Source of the DNA: Hesseltinella vesiculosa
Taxonomy: Eukaryota > Mucoromycota > Mucoromycetes > Mucorales > Cunninghamellaceae
Direction of reading: 5' to 3'
NCBI GenBank assembly: GCA_002104935.1
Contig: MCGT01000017.1
Span: 372,001-436,000 of the forward strand
DNA length: 64,000 nucleotides
Made by a program: the position numbers and the translations under genes. The notes under the pieces were generated by a model. It did no database searches. It was given only the letters and a program-made list of their open reading frames with translations, and was not told where the DNA came from. Below are positions 8,550 to 20,498 of the stretch, one piece after another (the first letter of the stretch is position 1; every line of letters begins with the position of its first letter).

Positions 8550-11197
8550 ATGTCTCCAGTCATGTCCAAAGAAGCTACAGGAGTAGCCTGGCTATTGCAA
8601 TCGTTCAACCAGCAAAAACAAGTATACGGATCATTGGCGATTTCCATTGCGACGTTGTCTGCGTTGCTCTCGTTTGTAAGGCGTAACAACACCGTTCTGA
8701 AAGAAACCAGCCCTGCAACCTTTGATAAACACAAAAAGCTCTTCCCTGTGGTGGACGGCAAAAAAGTGGGGGTGAATGTTGAATTCCGGCGCCAGCTGCG
8801 ATCCATTGCTGCCATCTTATTCCCTCATTGGAAAACCAAGGAAGCTGGTCTTTTGGTCTTGCACTCTATCTTTTTAATCCTGCGGACATACCTGAGTGTT
8901 GTAGTGGCTCAGTTGGATGGCCGTATTGTCAAGGACCTGGTAATTATTTTTAATCTTGTGATAAAAAAAAAACTCACCCTTTATCATAGGTAAATGGTCA
9001 CGGGCGACGGTTTTTGATGGGATTGGTGTATTGGTTTGCGATTGCCGTGCCTGCAACTTATACAAACAGCATGGTAAGATTTGACATGTGAAAGTTTGAA
9101 GGACTCAATGGATGAACCAACTGACCAATGACCATCGTTGTTTTTCAGATCCGCTATTTACAATCCAAGTTGGCCATTGGTTTCCGAACGCGCTTGACCC
9201 GCTATGTACATGATCTGTATTTGGATAAAGACAAGACATTTTACAAGGCCATCAATTTGGACAATCGCATCCAAGGCATCGACCAGTAAGCCCCCCCCCC
9301 TTTTTTTTTGAAAGGGCCACAAGGCTGATGTCATTCGCTTTTTAGGTACCTGACCACCGACATTGCCAAATTCTGTGACACCCTGGCGGCATTGTATTCC
9401 AATCTTGCCAAACCAATGCTAGATACCATCATTTTCAACTATCAGCTGACTCGCTCCATTGGTTTAGCGGGTACCTTTGGCTTGTTTGTGAATTACCTCG
9501 TGACTGCCCGACTCCTCCGTGCTGTGACGCCGTCGTTTGGAAAACTGGCCGCCGTCGAAGCCAAACTCGAGGTAACCGTCAAAGAAGAAGAACGGTGATA
9601 TCTCTATCTCACGCTTCATCTTCAAGGGCGATTTCCGGAACGCACACACACGACTGATCACCAATGCGGAAGAAGTGGCCTTTTACAATGGCGCCGATTT
9701 AGAACATTCCATTTTAAACAAAACGTACCTACGGCTGATAAAGCACGTCAACTACATCTACAAGTTGCGCATCAGCTACAACATGTTTGAAGACTTTTTA
9801 ATCAAGTATGCCTGGAGCGCCTTTGGCCTGACCATGTGCAGCGTTCCTGTCTTCTTCCCTCAACTGGCCGGTTCCTTGGCTGCCGCCTCCAACTCGACCT
9901 CAGCCAACGATCTGGTGGGTTCTCGCACGCGTGGTTTCATCACCAACAAGCGCCTAATGATGTCGCTGGCCGATGCCGGTGGCCGCATGATGTACTCGTA
10001 CAAGGAAATGGCCGAGCTGGCAGGCTACACCTCCCGTGTCTACAGCTTAATCTCGGTGCTGCACGCCTTGCGACGCAAGGAATACGACGGCCCTGCCGAC
10101 AAACGCCAATACGCCCTGACCAACATCCAGGGCCAAATCCACATCACCCAAGCTGACCAAGGCATCCAATTCAACAACGTGCCCATTGTCATCCCCACCC
10201 CCGGCCAAGACAAGGTCGGTGATGTGTTGGTCAATCCTCTCAACATTCACGTCAAGCCCGGTCAGCATCTGATGATCACCGGTCCCAACGGGGTTGGCAA
10301 AACCTCGGTCGCTCGTGTCATTGCCTCGCTCTGGCCCAGCTTTGGTAAGATAGGAGGTAGCGGGGGAGGGATGACGATGCTCACCTCCATCTTCTTCCTT
10401 TGCACGTTAAAATAGAGGGCGATATTTACATGCCCAAGGAACAAGATATGTTTTATATTGCTCAGCGTCCTTACTTGAGCCTGGGTTCTCTGCGTGAACA
10501 GTAAGAAGAAAAAAAGGGAGAGACAGGCCACTCCCTCTGAAACCTTTGTGTTTTCTTTTAGAGTCATCTATCCCCATTCTGTCGAAGAAATGAAGCAGCA
10601 CGGCCGCACCGATGAAGAGTTGATGGACATTCTCCGAGTGGTCCACTTGGCCTATATCCCTGGCCGTGAAGGTGGCTGGGAAACCGTCAAAGAATGGAAG
10701 GATGTGTTTTCTGGTGGTGAAAAACAACGTGTATGCCACTTCCATCAGACCAGCCGACGGAATCGCTTACCCTTTTTCCATCCTCTAGATCAACATGGCC
10801 CGCCTGTTTTACCACCATCCCAAATTTGCTGTGCTTGATGAATGCACAAGTGCCGTGTCCAACGACGTTGAAGGTCTCATGTACTCTCATGCGAAGGATA
10901 TTGGTATCAGTAAGTCTTGAGAAAGGCGTCCGTCATCCAAACGACAATAGCTGACCAGGTTCTATTCTCATTGTAGCCTTGGTGACGATTTCTCATCGCC
11001 CAGCCCTATTCAAGTACCATCAATACCTGCTACGATTGACGGGCAACAACGGTCAATGGGAGTTTGAAACCATCGGCACTGTGCAACAACAACAGTCCGT
11101 GGCCAAGGAAATGCAATCCTTGGAAAGCCAGCTTACCCAAGTGGATGAGCTCAAATCGCGCCTGGCTGACATCAACAAGGAATTATCGCTGGCCTGA
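8550..11197 (+). CDS. Peroxisomal ABCD-family half-transporter (Pxa1/Pxa2, ABCD1-3 type)
   Basis: Nine exons: 8550-8939, 8990-9073, 9149-9285, 9346-9571, 9627-10344, 10416-10500, 10562-10730, 10789-10909, 10977-11197; 716 residues, a half-transporter. The N-terminal membrane domain contains the ABCD block [41 protein letters not shown] and the EAA-like motif [14 protein letters not shown]. The ATPase domain shows Walker [11 protein letters not shown]-loop [20 protein letters not shown], signature SGGEKQR, Walker [13 protein letters not shown] and the H-loop [12 protein letters not shown], the last being typical of ABCD proteins. These import very-long- or long-chain acyl-CoA into peroxisomes for beta-oxidation, as dimers. 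The sequence does not decide between Pxa1- and Pxa2-like roles. Confidence 0.92.
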
Positions 11198-12314
11198 TTC
11201 AGCCGCATTACGCTATAGACCTTCTTTTTTTTATGATATTGCTATGCTCTGTATGCTTAGCTCCTTACCCACTGTAATTTGTATCCCTTCTTCCCATAAA
11301 CTCAACTCGTTACCATGTCATCAACTCCTTGAGAACAACGTTTCGGTTGACAGAGGCCAAGTTGACCTGACGTCATACGTCACCTCTCATAAGAACTGGC
11401 TCCCTTGCAAAACCGCATTGATAGGATGGTTCAGGACCCGTGAAGCCGCAGCCTTTGCCAAACTTCGCTTCGATTTGTGAGTGGGAAGCAGCATTTTCTT
11501 TTTCTACATCAAACCGAACTCCACTAATGCACGTCGGAAGAGTTAGCACAGACGATTACTTTTATGATGCTAGTGACCAGCACAAGGGTTGTGAGCAATG
11601 AGGTGGGGAGGAATGCAAATCAGGACTACCCTGCCATTTTACTAGGACACTTTGTTGGCAGCCATACTTCTGTACCGCCTTATACGAGAGCACTGTGATT
11701 CTACTCCTCCGCACTTCTCAATATGTACTACTTTTATGCAAATTGCTTGACGTAAACTCTTCATCCTGTCTCATCATTTGCCAACCGTGGGTCGAATCAT
11801 GTGAGACGTGTCGGCGGAGATCAAAAATTGGCAAAGGGGAGTCATTTTCGATTTTTTTATATTTGCCTGGCGAAAGAAAGGTCCTAAAACGTGATGGCCA
11901 CCAAGTTGGCTGGGTGGTCATCACTGATCGCCCTGATTTTTTCAGCATCCATGCCTCTCATATGCAACTGCCCCCTTACAAAATCTCACATCGACCTAAT
12001 CACGCAAAACCGATTGAGAGGGCTTTTTATTTGAAAAATAAAACCAGCGCAATAAACTTCAGAAATCAGTAACCTGGATAGGTCGCTGTTGGTCAGTGAT
12101 TGCTGGGTGGGATGGCATGGCCATTTTACAGGGCTGCCTGCAGCACAGTGCACCGTTGACAGGTTTGGCTTTTGTGGTTGACAATGAAAGAAGAAAAAAC
12201 GAAATGTGGTAACCTTTGCACCTGTCATGACAAGGTTCATCGGCGGAAGGCAGGCCGCCGGGCTTGAAGTGAAATTTTTTTAAGAAAAAAAAAAACCACA
12301 ACCCTTTCTTTTTC

Positions 12315-12352
<38 letters not shown>

Positions 12353-12446
12353 CTTTTGCTCATACTAATGCGTAAGTGGTACAGCATGTTTGCAGCAATG
12401 CATTCAAAGTGTGAAGACAGGGAGAAAAGAAAGCGAATGAGGGATT
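11198..12446. other. Intergenic spacer with diverged repeat arm
   Basis: 1249 bp without a supportable gene. Positions about 11893-12020 resemble one arm of the palindromic element at 46.5 kb. A T-run of about 30 lies at 12321-12350 and a GC-poor leader precedes the PHD gene. Confidence 0.5.
11893..12020. repeat. Diverged relative of the 46.5-kb palindromic element (left-arm orientation)
   Basis: Shares in order AAGTTGGCTGGGTG, a TCATCA-x-TGATCG/AATCG-CCTG block, CATATG/CATT segments and AAAATCTCACATCGACCTAATCAC with the left arm at about 46607-46720. By eye the similarity is well below that between the two arms at 46.5 kb. Confidence 0.45.
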
Positions 12447-14200
12447 ATGGTCATAGTTCCTTTTTACGAACCGTCATGTTTGATAGGCCCTTCAAGACGA
12501 TCCAAACAATCAGCGCCATCCGAGATGACCGGTCCTGGAACCAAACCGACCCGATTGCCACCTGCTTCACCAATGGAGGGCACGGTCTCTGACGATGACC
12601 ATGGCGATGGAACTTCTGAAGCCAATGCCGTGACTCGATGTGTCTGTATGAAAAAGTAAGTCTCCTCTTCCCTTATCTATCACCACCGGTGTGATGGAGA
12701 AGTGACCTTGGAACAAAGAAGGCAGAAAATAAGAACCTTTTCGGTGCATTGCAAAGGCTGGCAATGTAGGAAGGGTGGTCAACAGTGCAAGCAACTATTT
12801 TCTTCTTGGTTAATGAGAAGGAAAAGTGATTGGTGGGAACTCGGGCGGAGGCGAATAGAATGGCATCAACCTTAAACCCATTTGACCCCCTTGTTTTTTT
12901 TTTTGCACAGGAAATCTTTTTCTTCCGACAGTGATGATGATGAAGGCTTGATGGTCCAGTGTGATGAATGTGAAGTGTGGCAACATTGCAACTGTATGGG
13001 TCTAACCGAAGAATCCATCCCGGATCAATACTATTGTGAACAGTGCCGTCCTCAAAACCACCGGGCCTCTCGTCAAAGGTACACCAATATCGTTCACCAT
13101 GCCTGCTTAACCATGTTCCTTTTTCCAGCACAAAACGATATTACAACCCGATGGGGTTTGAATCAGGTATGGAAGACCACAAGCGAGCGAACGGGCCATT
13201 CACACATTCGTTTCTAGATGAAAAATCCTACAGCCCAAATGACTCGTCCAGGCGTCGGAAAAGACAACAAAGGGGCAAGAATGAAACACCCGAGGACACA
13301 TCATCCAATGCAGAGCCGTTACACAATGCTGGTCTCCCTTCCACCAACCAAATAGTGGCCCCTGAATCCTTGCCTCTACTCAAACCTGCAGACAAACTCT
13401 TCAACGACGACATCAACGATACCACCAAACCTACCCCATTGCCCACCAAACGGGCCCCACCTTCTTCACACGCCATCGAGGATCGCAAACGTCACGCACC
13501 CAAGCGCCAGAACAGTGGCGGCCAACGGTCTACAGCGACGGGCGCCCGAAAGTCCAAACGGTCACAACCCGTGAGAGAGGCCTCCAGGGAAGCTTCGCGA
13601 TCGTCCACGCCTGTCTTGGAGGACACCCAGACCACAACCACAGCCATCGTCACCACCATCACCGCTATGCCGGCAGCCTCCTGGCCAACTGCCTTTTGGA
13701 ACAAGCAAGGCGAACCACGACCCTCGTCGCAAGACAGCCAGCCCGCTAAAATCAAATATCCCCATGCCAAAATGACGTTTGCCGACATGCACCGCCGTGC
13801 CAAACAGCTCAAGGATCACATTCAGCATCTACGTAAATCCTATACACCCCCTGCAACCATACCCTCCATCTCACCATCTTGCAAAAAGAACATACCCTAT
13901 CTGCCACCTCTTTCTGCCCCAGCTGATTTGTGTCCATCACAGCCTCAATCCGATCGGCCCCGATCCTTGTCCACCTCATCCACCGCCTCCTCCACCAGCA
14001 CAGCCTCCACCGAGCCCTTGATGACCGAAGATGGGTCTTCGTCGTCCTCGTCGTCATCGTTGGCTACCCAGACGTCTTCACCCCAACCTCTAGCGGTCGA
14101 TAAGCTCCTGCCGGTACCTGATTCGAAATCGCTGGACATCATGGATTGCTTATTGCAGAAACTGTCGCATTTTGAACAACAATATGGCGTTGCAGGTTGA
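12447..14200 (+). CDS. PHD-finger protein, Cti6-like (Rpd3L histone deacetylase complex candidate)
   Basis: Exons 12447-12655, 12911-13078, 13129-14200; 482 residues from the first ATG (456 if translation starts at 12525). One PHD finger, split by intron 1: C-V-C at 65-67, then [40 protein letters not shown], a C4HC3 set with the aromatic residues of a methyl-lysine pocket (VWQH). The C-x-C start and YYCEQCRP end are typical of Cti6-type fingers. After it come a basic, Ser/Pro-rich disordered stretch ([17 protein letters not shown]) and a short helical block [25 protein letters not shown] that resembles the Cti6 C-terminal motif. Probably a chromatin reader; the assignment to Rpd3L is by family only. 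Confidence 0.75.
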
Positions 14201-16569
14201 CAAAAAAGGGCTGTGGACGTATTTATTTAATGTTGTTGACTGGTTTTTTTTTTCTTTTTTCCAATGTAAACTAGCTCTGCTCTTGTTTGAAAACAATCCC
14301 TTTTTGAACTCTTGTTCCTTGACTCTCTCAGAAAAGTAAATAAAAAAATACCGTTTCTTTTCCCCTCGGCCTGTTCCTCTTTGTGGCGACACGCTAGGGT
14401 GACGAACCCCTGTGGCTGGATCGAAAGATGATGAGGAGGCGCTATCGAGGACGATGAATAGGGCCACATTGACAAAGAGAGGTCGGAGCCGCTGTGGCAG
14501 GTGAGGCGTGATGTGCCGTGGAATGGTGTCCCAGAGCGCCTGACGACCATCCGCGCCGTATTACGGATTCCACAGAGAGAAAGGGTAGGTTGTCCATCAT
14601 GTATTGGGCACGGTTACCGGCCCCACAGGCGTTGCAGAACACTAGGTTTAAGGGGTGGAGTCGATGAGCACGGGGGCTAGGACTATTTTGAGGAGTTTTT
14701 TTTTTTTTTTTGAGGATTGGAGAATCTTGAGTTATCAAGGGGAGAATCAATTACCAGCAAAGTGGGAGGTGGAGGGCAGTGTCGAGGATGAGAATAGCAT
14801 TTTTGTTATGAAGGAGCCGCTCCAGGTGCCTTTTTCTGTCCTAGCATGGGAAGGATGTCGTGCTGGGTTTGGTAGCCGACGGAGATACTGGAGAGCAACG
14901 TTTTTTTTTTTTTTTTTTTTTTTTGCCATGGTACTGAAAAGTGCACTGAAGCATCCTTGTACATGACATTGTCAGTTCCAAATTAACACGTGGTACACCC
15001 ATTCATATTTTTGCCAAAAAAGGTCGCAATAGGCATCAGTGAAGATGACATCGTATTCTGGGGCAATAGACATTCCTACTTTGGAAAGCGCGTTTTCGAA
15101 ATGCGGCGCTGGTTCCGGCAGCTCGCTCCTGTGGTATGAACAGGATGGCGTGGTTGACTACTGTAGCTCATACTCTTCAACAGTGGCACATCCTTAAGAA
15201 ATCCATGGAATATCTTGGCCACGTTGAATGTATTACTACCGAGAAATCTTCAAACTTCAAGGAGTTCGCAGTTGAAAGGTCTAAAAGCCAGTTGCAAGGT
15301 GATGAACCATTCAGAAGCAGCATGCCAAAGGAGACAAGAACGTGGGTTTTGCATAAAAAAAAAAGGAGCACTAAGAGCAAGATAGAAAAATCAAACGAAA
15401 ACGAACAGAAAGTAAGGGAGACGGTGGTAGGGGAGGCTGTCCAGGTACGGATGACGTGGTCGGCCATGGAGGATGTCAGGAAAGGAGCACCTCCAAACTT
15501 CAAGTTTGAGTGCCCTTGCCTAATCGATAGAGCCGAAGATTCTCGGTCCCGCATGCAGCCCAAAAATTGGAAGGCATGAGCAAACGTAACATTGGACGCA
15601 TCTGTCAAGGCGATGTGCGTACTGAGGAAATCGCCTAAACTAGGTCTACCGCGATGGATTCCAAGATGCCGGTGACAACGCGCTTTGACAGAGTCGGTTG
15701 ATCAGATCAACGAGTAAGTTAGGTAATGGCAGCCAGATCCAAAGCCTGGATGAGAAATGAAGTGTAGCTGTGCAGGTTAAATAACCTGGATCGACTGGGA
15801 GCACCGGTTTAAAATTCGGATATTATGTTCCCCTGTTCCAACCTACTTTCTCGTTTAATCATCAAAAATAGTACTGCCTTGAGTGGGTATAGCACCCTTT
15901 CTCGAGACACAAAGACGACAGGACCCCAGGGATGCTCACCTACTCTTTTTTGTCTGTTTTGACTGGTCCGTTGCTGCGTGCAAGATGATCAGGTGGATTT
16001 AGTGACGCAGCCACTCTGAACAAACACATGCGGAGTAAATGGGTTTTTTATTTTACATGGCGTGCTCCGCAAGGAAAAAAGGAACGAGCAGAGGGCATGT
16101 TAATGAAAGAAAGAGAAGAAAGCTGCATGATGGTCTTTTTTTTTGATTGTGTCACACCGAAGATCAATCTTAAAAAAAAGCCTCCATCTTTTTTTATTTT
16201 TTAGGTCCATTTTTTGTTGTTTGCTGAGCATCAAAGAAACACCGTGGGCCTAACTTTCGGGCAGGTAAAAACTGCAGTGAATCAAAGGACTAATTTTGAC
16301 GTTTTATTTTTAGCGCTAAGACCTTTCTTTTTTCTTTCCTTCCTATTGCCCATGAAAACAAGACTAGCGTATTATTTTTAAATTAGGATGAACCTCATTG
16401 TCCAGACTCATTCATCAAAAATGATATTTTTGGAACTCTTCAATCTCCGCTTGCTTTACCTGGTAAAAGTTTTTTTTTGTCCCCTTACCTTTTTGATTTG
16501 AGAGAAAAGGGGAAGGACTTTGACCCCATAAAAAATTGCAACTAGAATAGCTCAGCCTTCTTGGACGAT

Positions 16570-16596
16570 GACCCTCGGCGTTGCCATGGCAACCAA
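16570..16596 (+). promoter_or_regulatory. RFX-type X-box, perfect palindrome, upstream of chitin deacetylase
   Basis: GTTGCCATGGCAAC at 16580-16593 is a perfect 14-bp inverted repeat matching the X-box bound by RFX/Crt1 proteins. It sits about 380 bp before the chitin deacetylase ATG. The 10 bp before it (GACCCTCGGC) and 3 bp after it recur around the second X-box at 21389. Confidence 0.6.
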
Positions 16597-16822
16597 AGTT
16601 GGCAACATGCTTAATGAAAAAAAAAGGGCAAACCACCAGCGGACATCCAAAAAACATTTTCGTCGTTTTTTTTGATTGGCATTGATTAACATGGGTAGAA
16701 AAATGGATCGACTGAAAGTGAAAATGACGGGAAACAAGGAGCCTTTTTTGCCTTGTGGAACCTTGGGAAGCACTAAGGGCTGTTTTGTGAGGGTCATCCA
16801 AGCTCCGTGATCCTGTTGAATC

Positions 16823-16830
16823 TATTTAAA
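16823..16830 (+). promoter_or_regulatory. TATA-like box of chitin deacetylase gene
   Basis: TATTTAAA, 140 bp before the ATG at 16970, followed by a pyrimidine-rich leader. Confidence 0.4.
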
Positions 16831-16969
16831 GGAGACTCCCTTTGAAAAAGGGGAAAAAAAAAGATTTCTTTTTCTTTCTCTTTTTTTTTTGTTTTCAATT
16901 TTCCCCACCCTTACAACCTCGACCTTGTATTAACAGCCTTTTTCAACCAACTGTCGAGAAAAAAAAAAG

Positions 16970-18598
16970 ATGTGGAACGTTCAAATGCTTGCTCTTGTTG
17001 GCATGGTCGGCTATGCCGCAGCTGATGTCAAAACCAACTACACCAGTTCCGTGGATCCCACCAAGCTGACCATCCCCAATATACCTCAAACAACCTCACA
17101 CGACGTGGCTACACAATGTCAATACTACCAACCTCCCGTGGCCTACAACCCTGGTGACTGGCCCACCTCCTGGCAGATCGCCACCTCTAACGGCATGAAC
17201 ACCAGTGCTGAATTCACTGCTCTGTACAACTCTATCCAATGGGCGAATGCCCCCAACATCCAACCTAGACAACTCGCTCCCACTGGTGGTCTTGTCTTGC
17301 CTGGCTATGACACTGTCAATGATCCCGGTAAGAAAAGCGGGAAAATGCAAAATGGATGGCCAATTAGGGCCGTGTAACCCCAGGGTCTTTTTTTTTTGCA
17401 CTGTCTTACCTTTTATCTTTCAGATTGTTGGTGGTCTGCTACTCAATGTACCAAACCCAAGCACAGCGGTGTCAATGCTGATATTGTGCAATGTCAAGAA
17501 CCTGGTGTGTGGGGGTTGACTTTTGATGATGGACCCAACTGCTCGCACAATGCTTTCTATGATTTCTTGAAGCAAAACAACCAACGTGCCTCGATGTTCT
17601 ACATTGGTTCCAACGTCATGGGCTGGCCTTATGGTGCTATGCGTGGTTTGAAAGATGGTCACCATCTTGCTGGTCACACTTGGTCTCACAAATGTAAGTT
17701 TCTTTTTTCTGCCATTTCTCGTTCTCGTGTGGTGCTGAACTGATCGCCTGTGCAATTTTTTTTTTTTTTTTGTATGCAGTGATGACCACCTTGACTAACC
17801 AAGAAGTGCTTGCTGAACTTTACTATACTTCCAAGGCTATCAAGTTCGTTACTGGCGTGACTCCCAAGTACTGGCGTCCTGTAAGTCATAAAAAAAAAGG
17901 GTGAGCCTCTTACCTCCTTCATTTCGCTCCTGGCAAGGTTTTTCTTTCGCGAGCCGCTTTACCCAATTTGGGAAAGCCAATTGCGAAAAAAAAAAATAAT
18001 GAAATGAACAGGAAAAAAAAAGGAGGCTTTCTCCACTGGTCAACATGGCAGAAAAATGGAATGTCTAAAATAGAAACTCATTTATTTTTTTCTTCTCTAG
18101 GCCCAAGGTGATTTGGATGATCGTGTGCGCTGGATTGCTTCGCAATTGGGTTTGACAGCTATCTTGTGGAACCTGGACACTGACGATTGGGCTGCCAACA
18201 CTTTGCCTGGCGTGACCACCCAAAGCGTGCAACAAAACTACCAAAACTTCATTGCCATGGGCGGCAACGGCTCCTTCAGCAACATTGGTAACATTGTCTT
18301 GACTCACGAAATCAACAACATGACCATGGACTTTGCTGTGCAAAACTATCCTGCCATCAAAAAGGCATACAAACACGTCTTGGACGTCGCCACCTGTATG
18401 AACATCAGTCACCCTTACATTGAAGAATCCATCACCTACCCCAGTTTTGACCAAGCCATCAACCAGAACGCTTCCACTGCCACCGGCTCCGGCGTGTCCC
18501 CTGCCGCCTCTGGTACCTCTTTCGGTACCCATTCTGCCACCGTCAGTGCTGGTGCCTTGTTCATTGCCACCGTCTTTGGTGTTTTGGCAACTCTCTAG
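16970..18598 (+). CDS. Chitin deacetylase (CE4), probably GPI-anchored
   Basis: Exons 16970-17327, 17424-17693, 17780-17880, 18101-18598; 408 residues. Secretion signal MWNVQMLALVGMVGYAAA, a fungal N-terminal region, then the NodB/CE4 domain: TFDDGP (motif 1, residues 152-157), HTWSH (motif 2, metal-binding, 204-208), RPAQGDLDDRVRWI (motif 3), LWNLDTDDW (motif 4) and LTHEI (motif 5). All catalytic and metal ligands are present. The enzyme converts chitin to chitosan, a main wall polymer of Mucoromycota. The Ser/Thr/Gly-rich end followed by the hydrophobic tail SAGALFIATVFGVLATL suggests a GPI anchor. An RFX-type X-box lies upstream. Intron 3 is unusually long for this window (220 nt). Confidence 0.95.
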
Positions 18599-18787
18599 AT
18601 CCAATTTTCTCACTTTTTATCTTTTTCCCATTTGTACCTATCCATGTCCTTTTTTTTTTTTTAATATCCCCCCTTTTTTTTTTGCCCTATTGTCCATCCC
18701 CCCATTCCAAAAAAGCAACTTTGGAAAAATCATCTTACATCTCGCCTTAAATATCTATTTATTTAAAAACTAAATAAAAAAGAATCA

Positions 18788-18816
18788 AACGTCTATTTAT
18801 TTATTTATTTATTTTT
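18788..18816. repeat. (ATTT)n low-complexity run between CDA and ELMO gene
   Basis: Repeated TTTA/ATTT units ending in a T run within the short spacer between two convergent genes. Confidence 0.7.
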
Positions 18817-18850
18817 TGTAGATATTGGGGTGTCACGGCACTATACCAAT

Positions 18851-20335
18851 TCAGCGGGATCGTAGTGTTGAGGTGGTCTGGTCTTCCTGGTCTAACCATT
18901 CTTTCGAATTATCTCGTAGCACAAAATACAGTGGCACCAACTGGAACAGCTGCAGCTGGATAACTTGTTTGAATTGGCCAAACACACGTTCAAAATCCAT
19001 CACTGTCACCCGAGGATTGTCGAAGCTGGTCCAGTAGTCATTGAACCGATGGAACAGAAAGCCTGTGCGCCGTAGAAAAATCAGCTTTTCTCTCTCTCTT
19101 GCACCTGCTCCATTGCTTACAATACAGATCTTGATAGGCATCGTGTTCTATACCAAACTTGAAAAGATAATATTGGATCTGTCGATTGCGTAATATTTGA
19201 AGCGTGAAATGGGAGATGTTGATCCCCACAATGGCAAATGGATACCTGCACAAAAATCAGGTTAGCTTCCCAAAGTAAGAACCAGGTTGGGGACGAGAAT
19301 GATTTACCAAGAAACTGGGTGTTGCGAGGTAAGGAATGTGCGCTGGGCCGAGTCGGGATAGGTCTTGCAATAGTACAGCATGTCGTCCAGTCCTTGGATC
19401 CCCATACCGCGAAAATCCGTAGCGGGATCTTGGCCTTGAAATCCAATGTCAGTCCATTGTTTCGTCAGCCGGTGTTCCAACTTGGTGGCAGGCATCAAGT
19501 GTTGCCAGAGCTACATGGCATGACAATAATAATAATAAAAAGCACATTGGTTAGTCCCATGACTGGCTCATCGTTTTTGTCCCTACCTGTAGCAGTTTTT
19601 CTTCATGATGATCATTGGTGCTGTCGTACTTTGTGCCAGCTTGATCGTTGACTTCACGTGTCAATCGCCACGTATCTACAATCCGCGCCAAGCACACGTA
19701 TAACACTTGTCCTTCCGGGCTAACAGAAAATAAGTCTTTATGTCGTCACCTTTCCTCAGTTACCTGGACATCGAGCCTGGGAAGTGTTTCTTGGTGAAAA
19801 TAGCATGCGTCAAGGCATTGATCGACACATCTGAGGATTGCATTTGATCGCGTTCAGCCTAGGGAGAAAACAATTAAATGATGCTACTCCCATCCATGCA
19901 GGTAATCGATAAGCGCTGTACCTGGAGCTTGGTGGAATGGTGGATGGATCGATCTAGACAAAGGGAGAAAAAAAAAAGTGAGGGTCCGCGCGTTGAAAAA
20001 AAAAAGGGTGCACTTGACAAGGCTGGCCCTCCTGAAAGCCGTCTGCTCTTTTTCGTCTGTTTCATGTTACCTATACGCAAGACTACTTCAGGCGGAAGAC
20101 GTTCATCTAATTGTTCAAGTGCTGACACTGATCGGTCCAACAAGGGAATAGCATCGTCATCCTGGACATTTGGTGGTACGGGCGGCAGGAGCTGTTTGGC
20201 TGTAGCGTGGCAAATGCGGTAGATTTCAGAGCTGTTTGTTGACCAGTGGATAATGTACTTGTAAGCCTTGTAGATAGACAGCAATAACGGTGACTGATAG
20301 ATGCGCTGGATTAAGAACAAGGCAAACCAATCCAT
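18851..20335 (-). CDS. ELMO/CED-12 domain protein (ELMOD type)
   Basis: Seven exons: 20071-20335, 19922-19953, 19764-19858, 19587-19719, 19308-19510, 19121-19245, 18851-19062; 354 residues. The N-terminal half (KAYKYIIHWSTNSSEIYRICHA...) leads into the ELMO core LWQHLMPATKLEHRLTKQWTDIGFQGQDPATDFRGMGIQGLDDMLYYCKTYP, with the invariant W-x-x-IGFQG-x-DP-x-TDFRGMG-x-x-GL signature, followed by YPFAIVGINISHF and a C-terminal FNDYW..F..VM..F region. ELMOD proteins are GAPs for Arl-type GTPases or scaffold Rac activation; the small single-domain form seen here fits ELMOD1-3. The GAP arginine would be that in TDFRGMG. Exon 2 is only 32 nt. Divergent from the Alba-like gene (163 bp). Confidence 0.9.
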
Positions 20336-20360
20336 GCTTATTTATTGGCGCATTGGCTTG

Positions 20361-20391
20361 AGAAGAAGAAGAAGAAGAAGAAAAAAAAAAG
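20361..20391 (+). repeat. (GAA)n microsatellite in ELMOD / Alba-like divergent promoter
   Basis: A run of AGA/GAA triplets ending in an A run, located between the two divergent start codons. Confidence 0.8.
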
Positions 20392-20498
20392 GAAAAGGAC
20401 GAGCGGTTTTTTATTCCCTTCGATTATCCACAATTTTTATAGTTTTGTTTTCTAGCGTTTTTGTTTGCAGCTACCACTCATTTTGAAACGCCATTATA

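Larger units (their letters stand above)
14201..16969. other. 2.8-kb gene-poor spacer
   Basis: No gene can be supported. It has several long T runs (14699-14711, 14901-14922) and short protein-like pieces that do not join into a gene (14965-15165 minus, 15036-15138 plus, 14622-14639 minus CNACG). The distal 400 bp are the promoter side of the chitin deacetylase gene and contain a perfect X-box at 16580-16593. Could be relic mobile DNA or a large regulatory region. Confidence 0.5.

Noticed and set aside
14622..14639. CNACG motif on the minus strand suggesting a GATA zinc finger
   Set aside because: The first Cys pair and the WRR core of a GATA finger are absent upstream on that strand.
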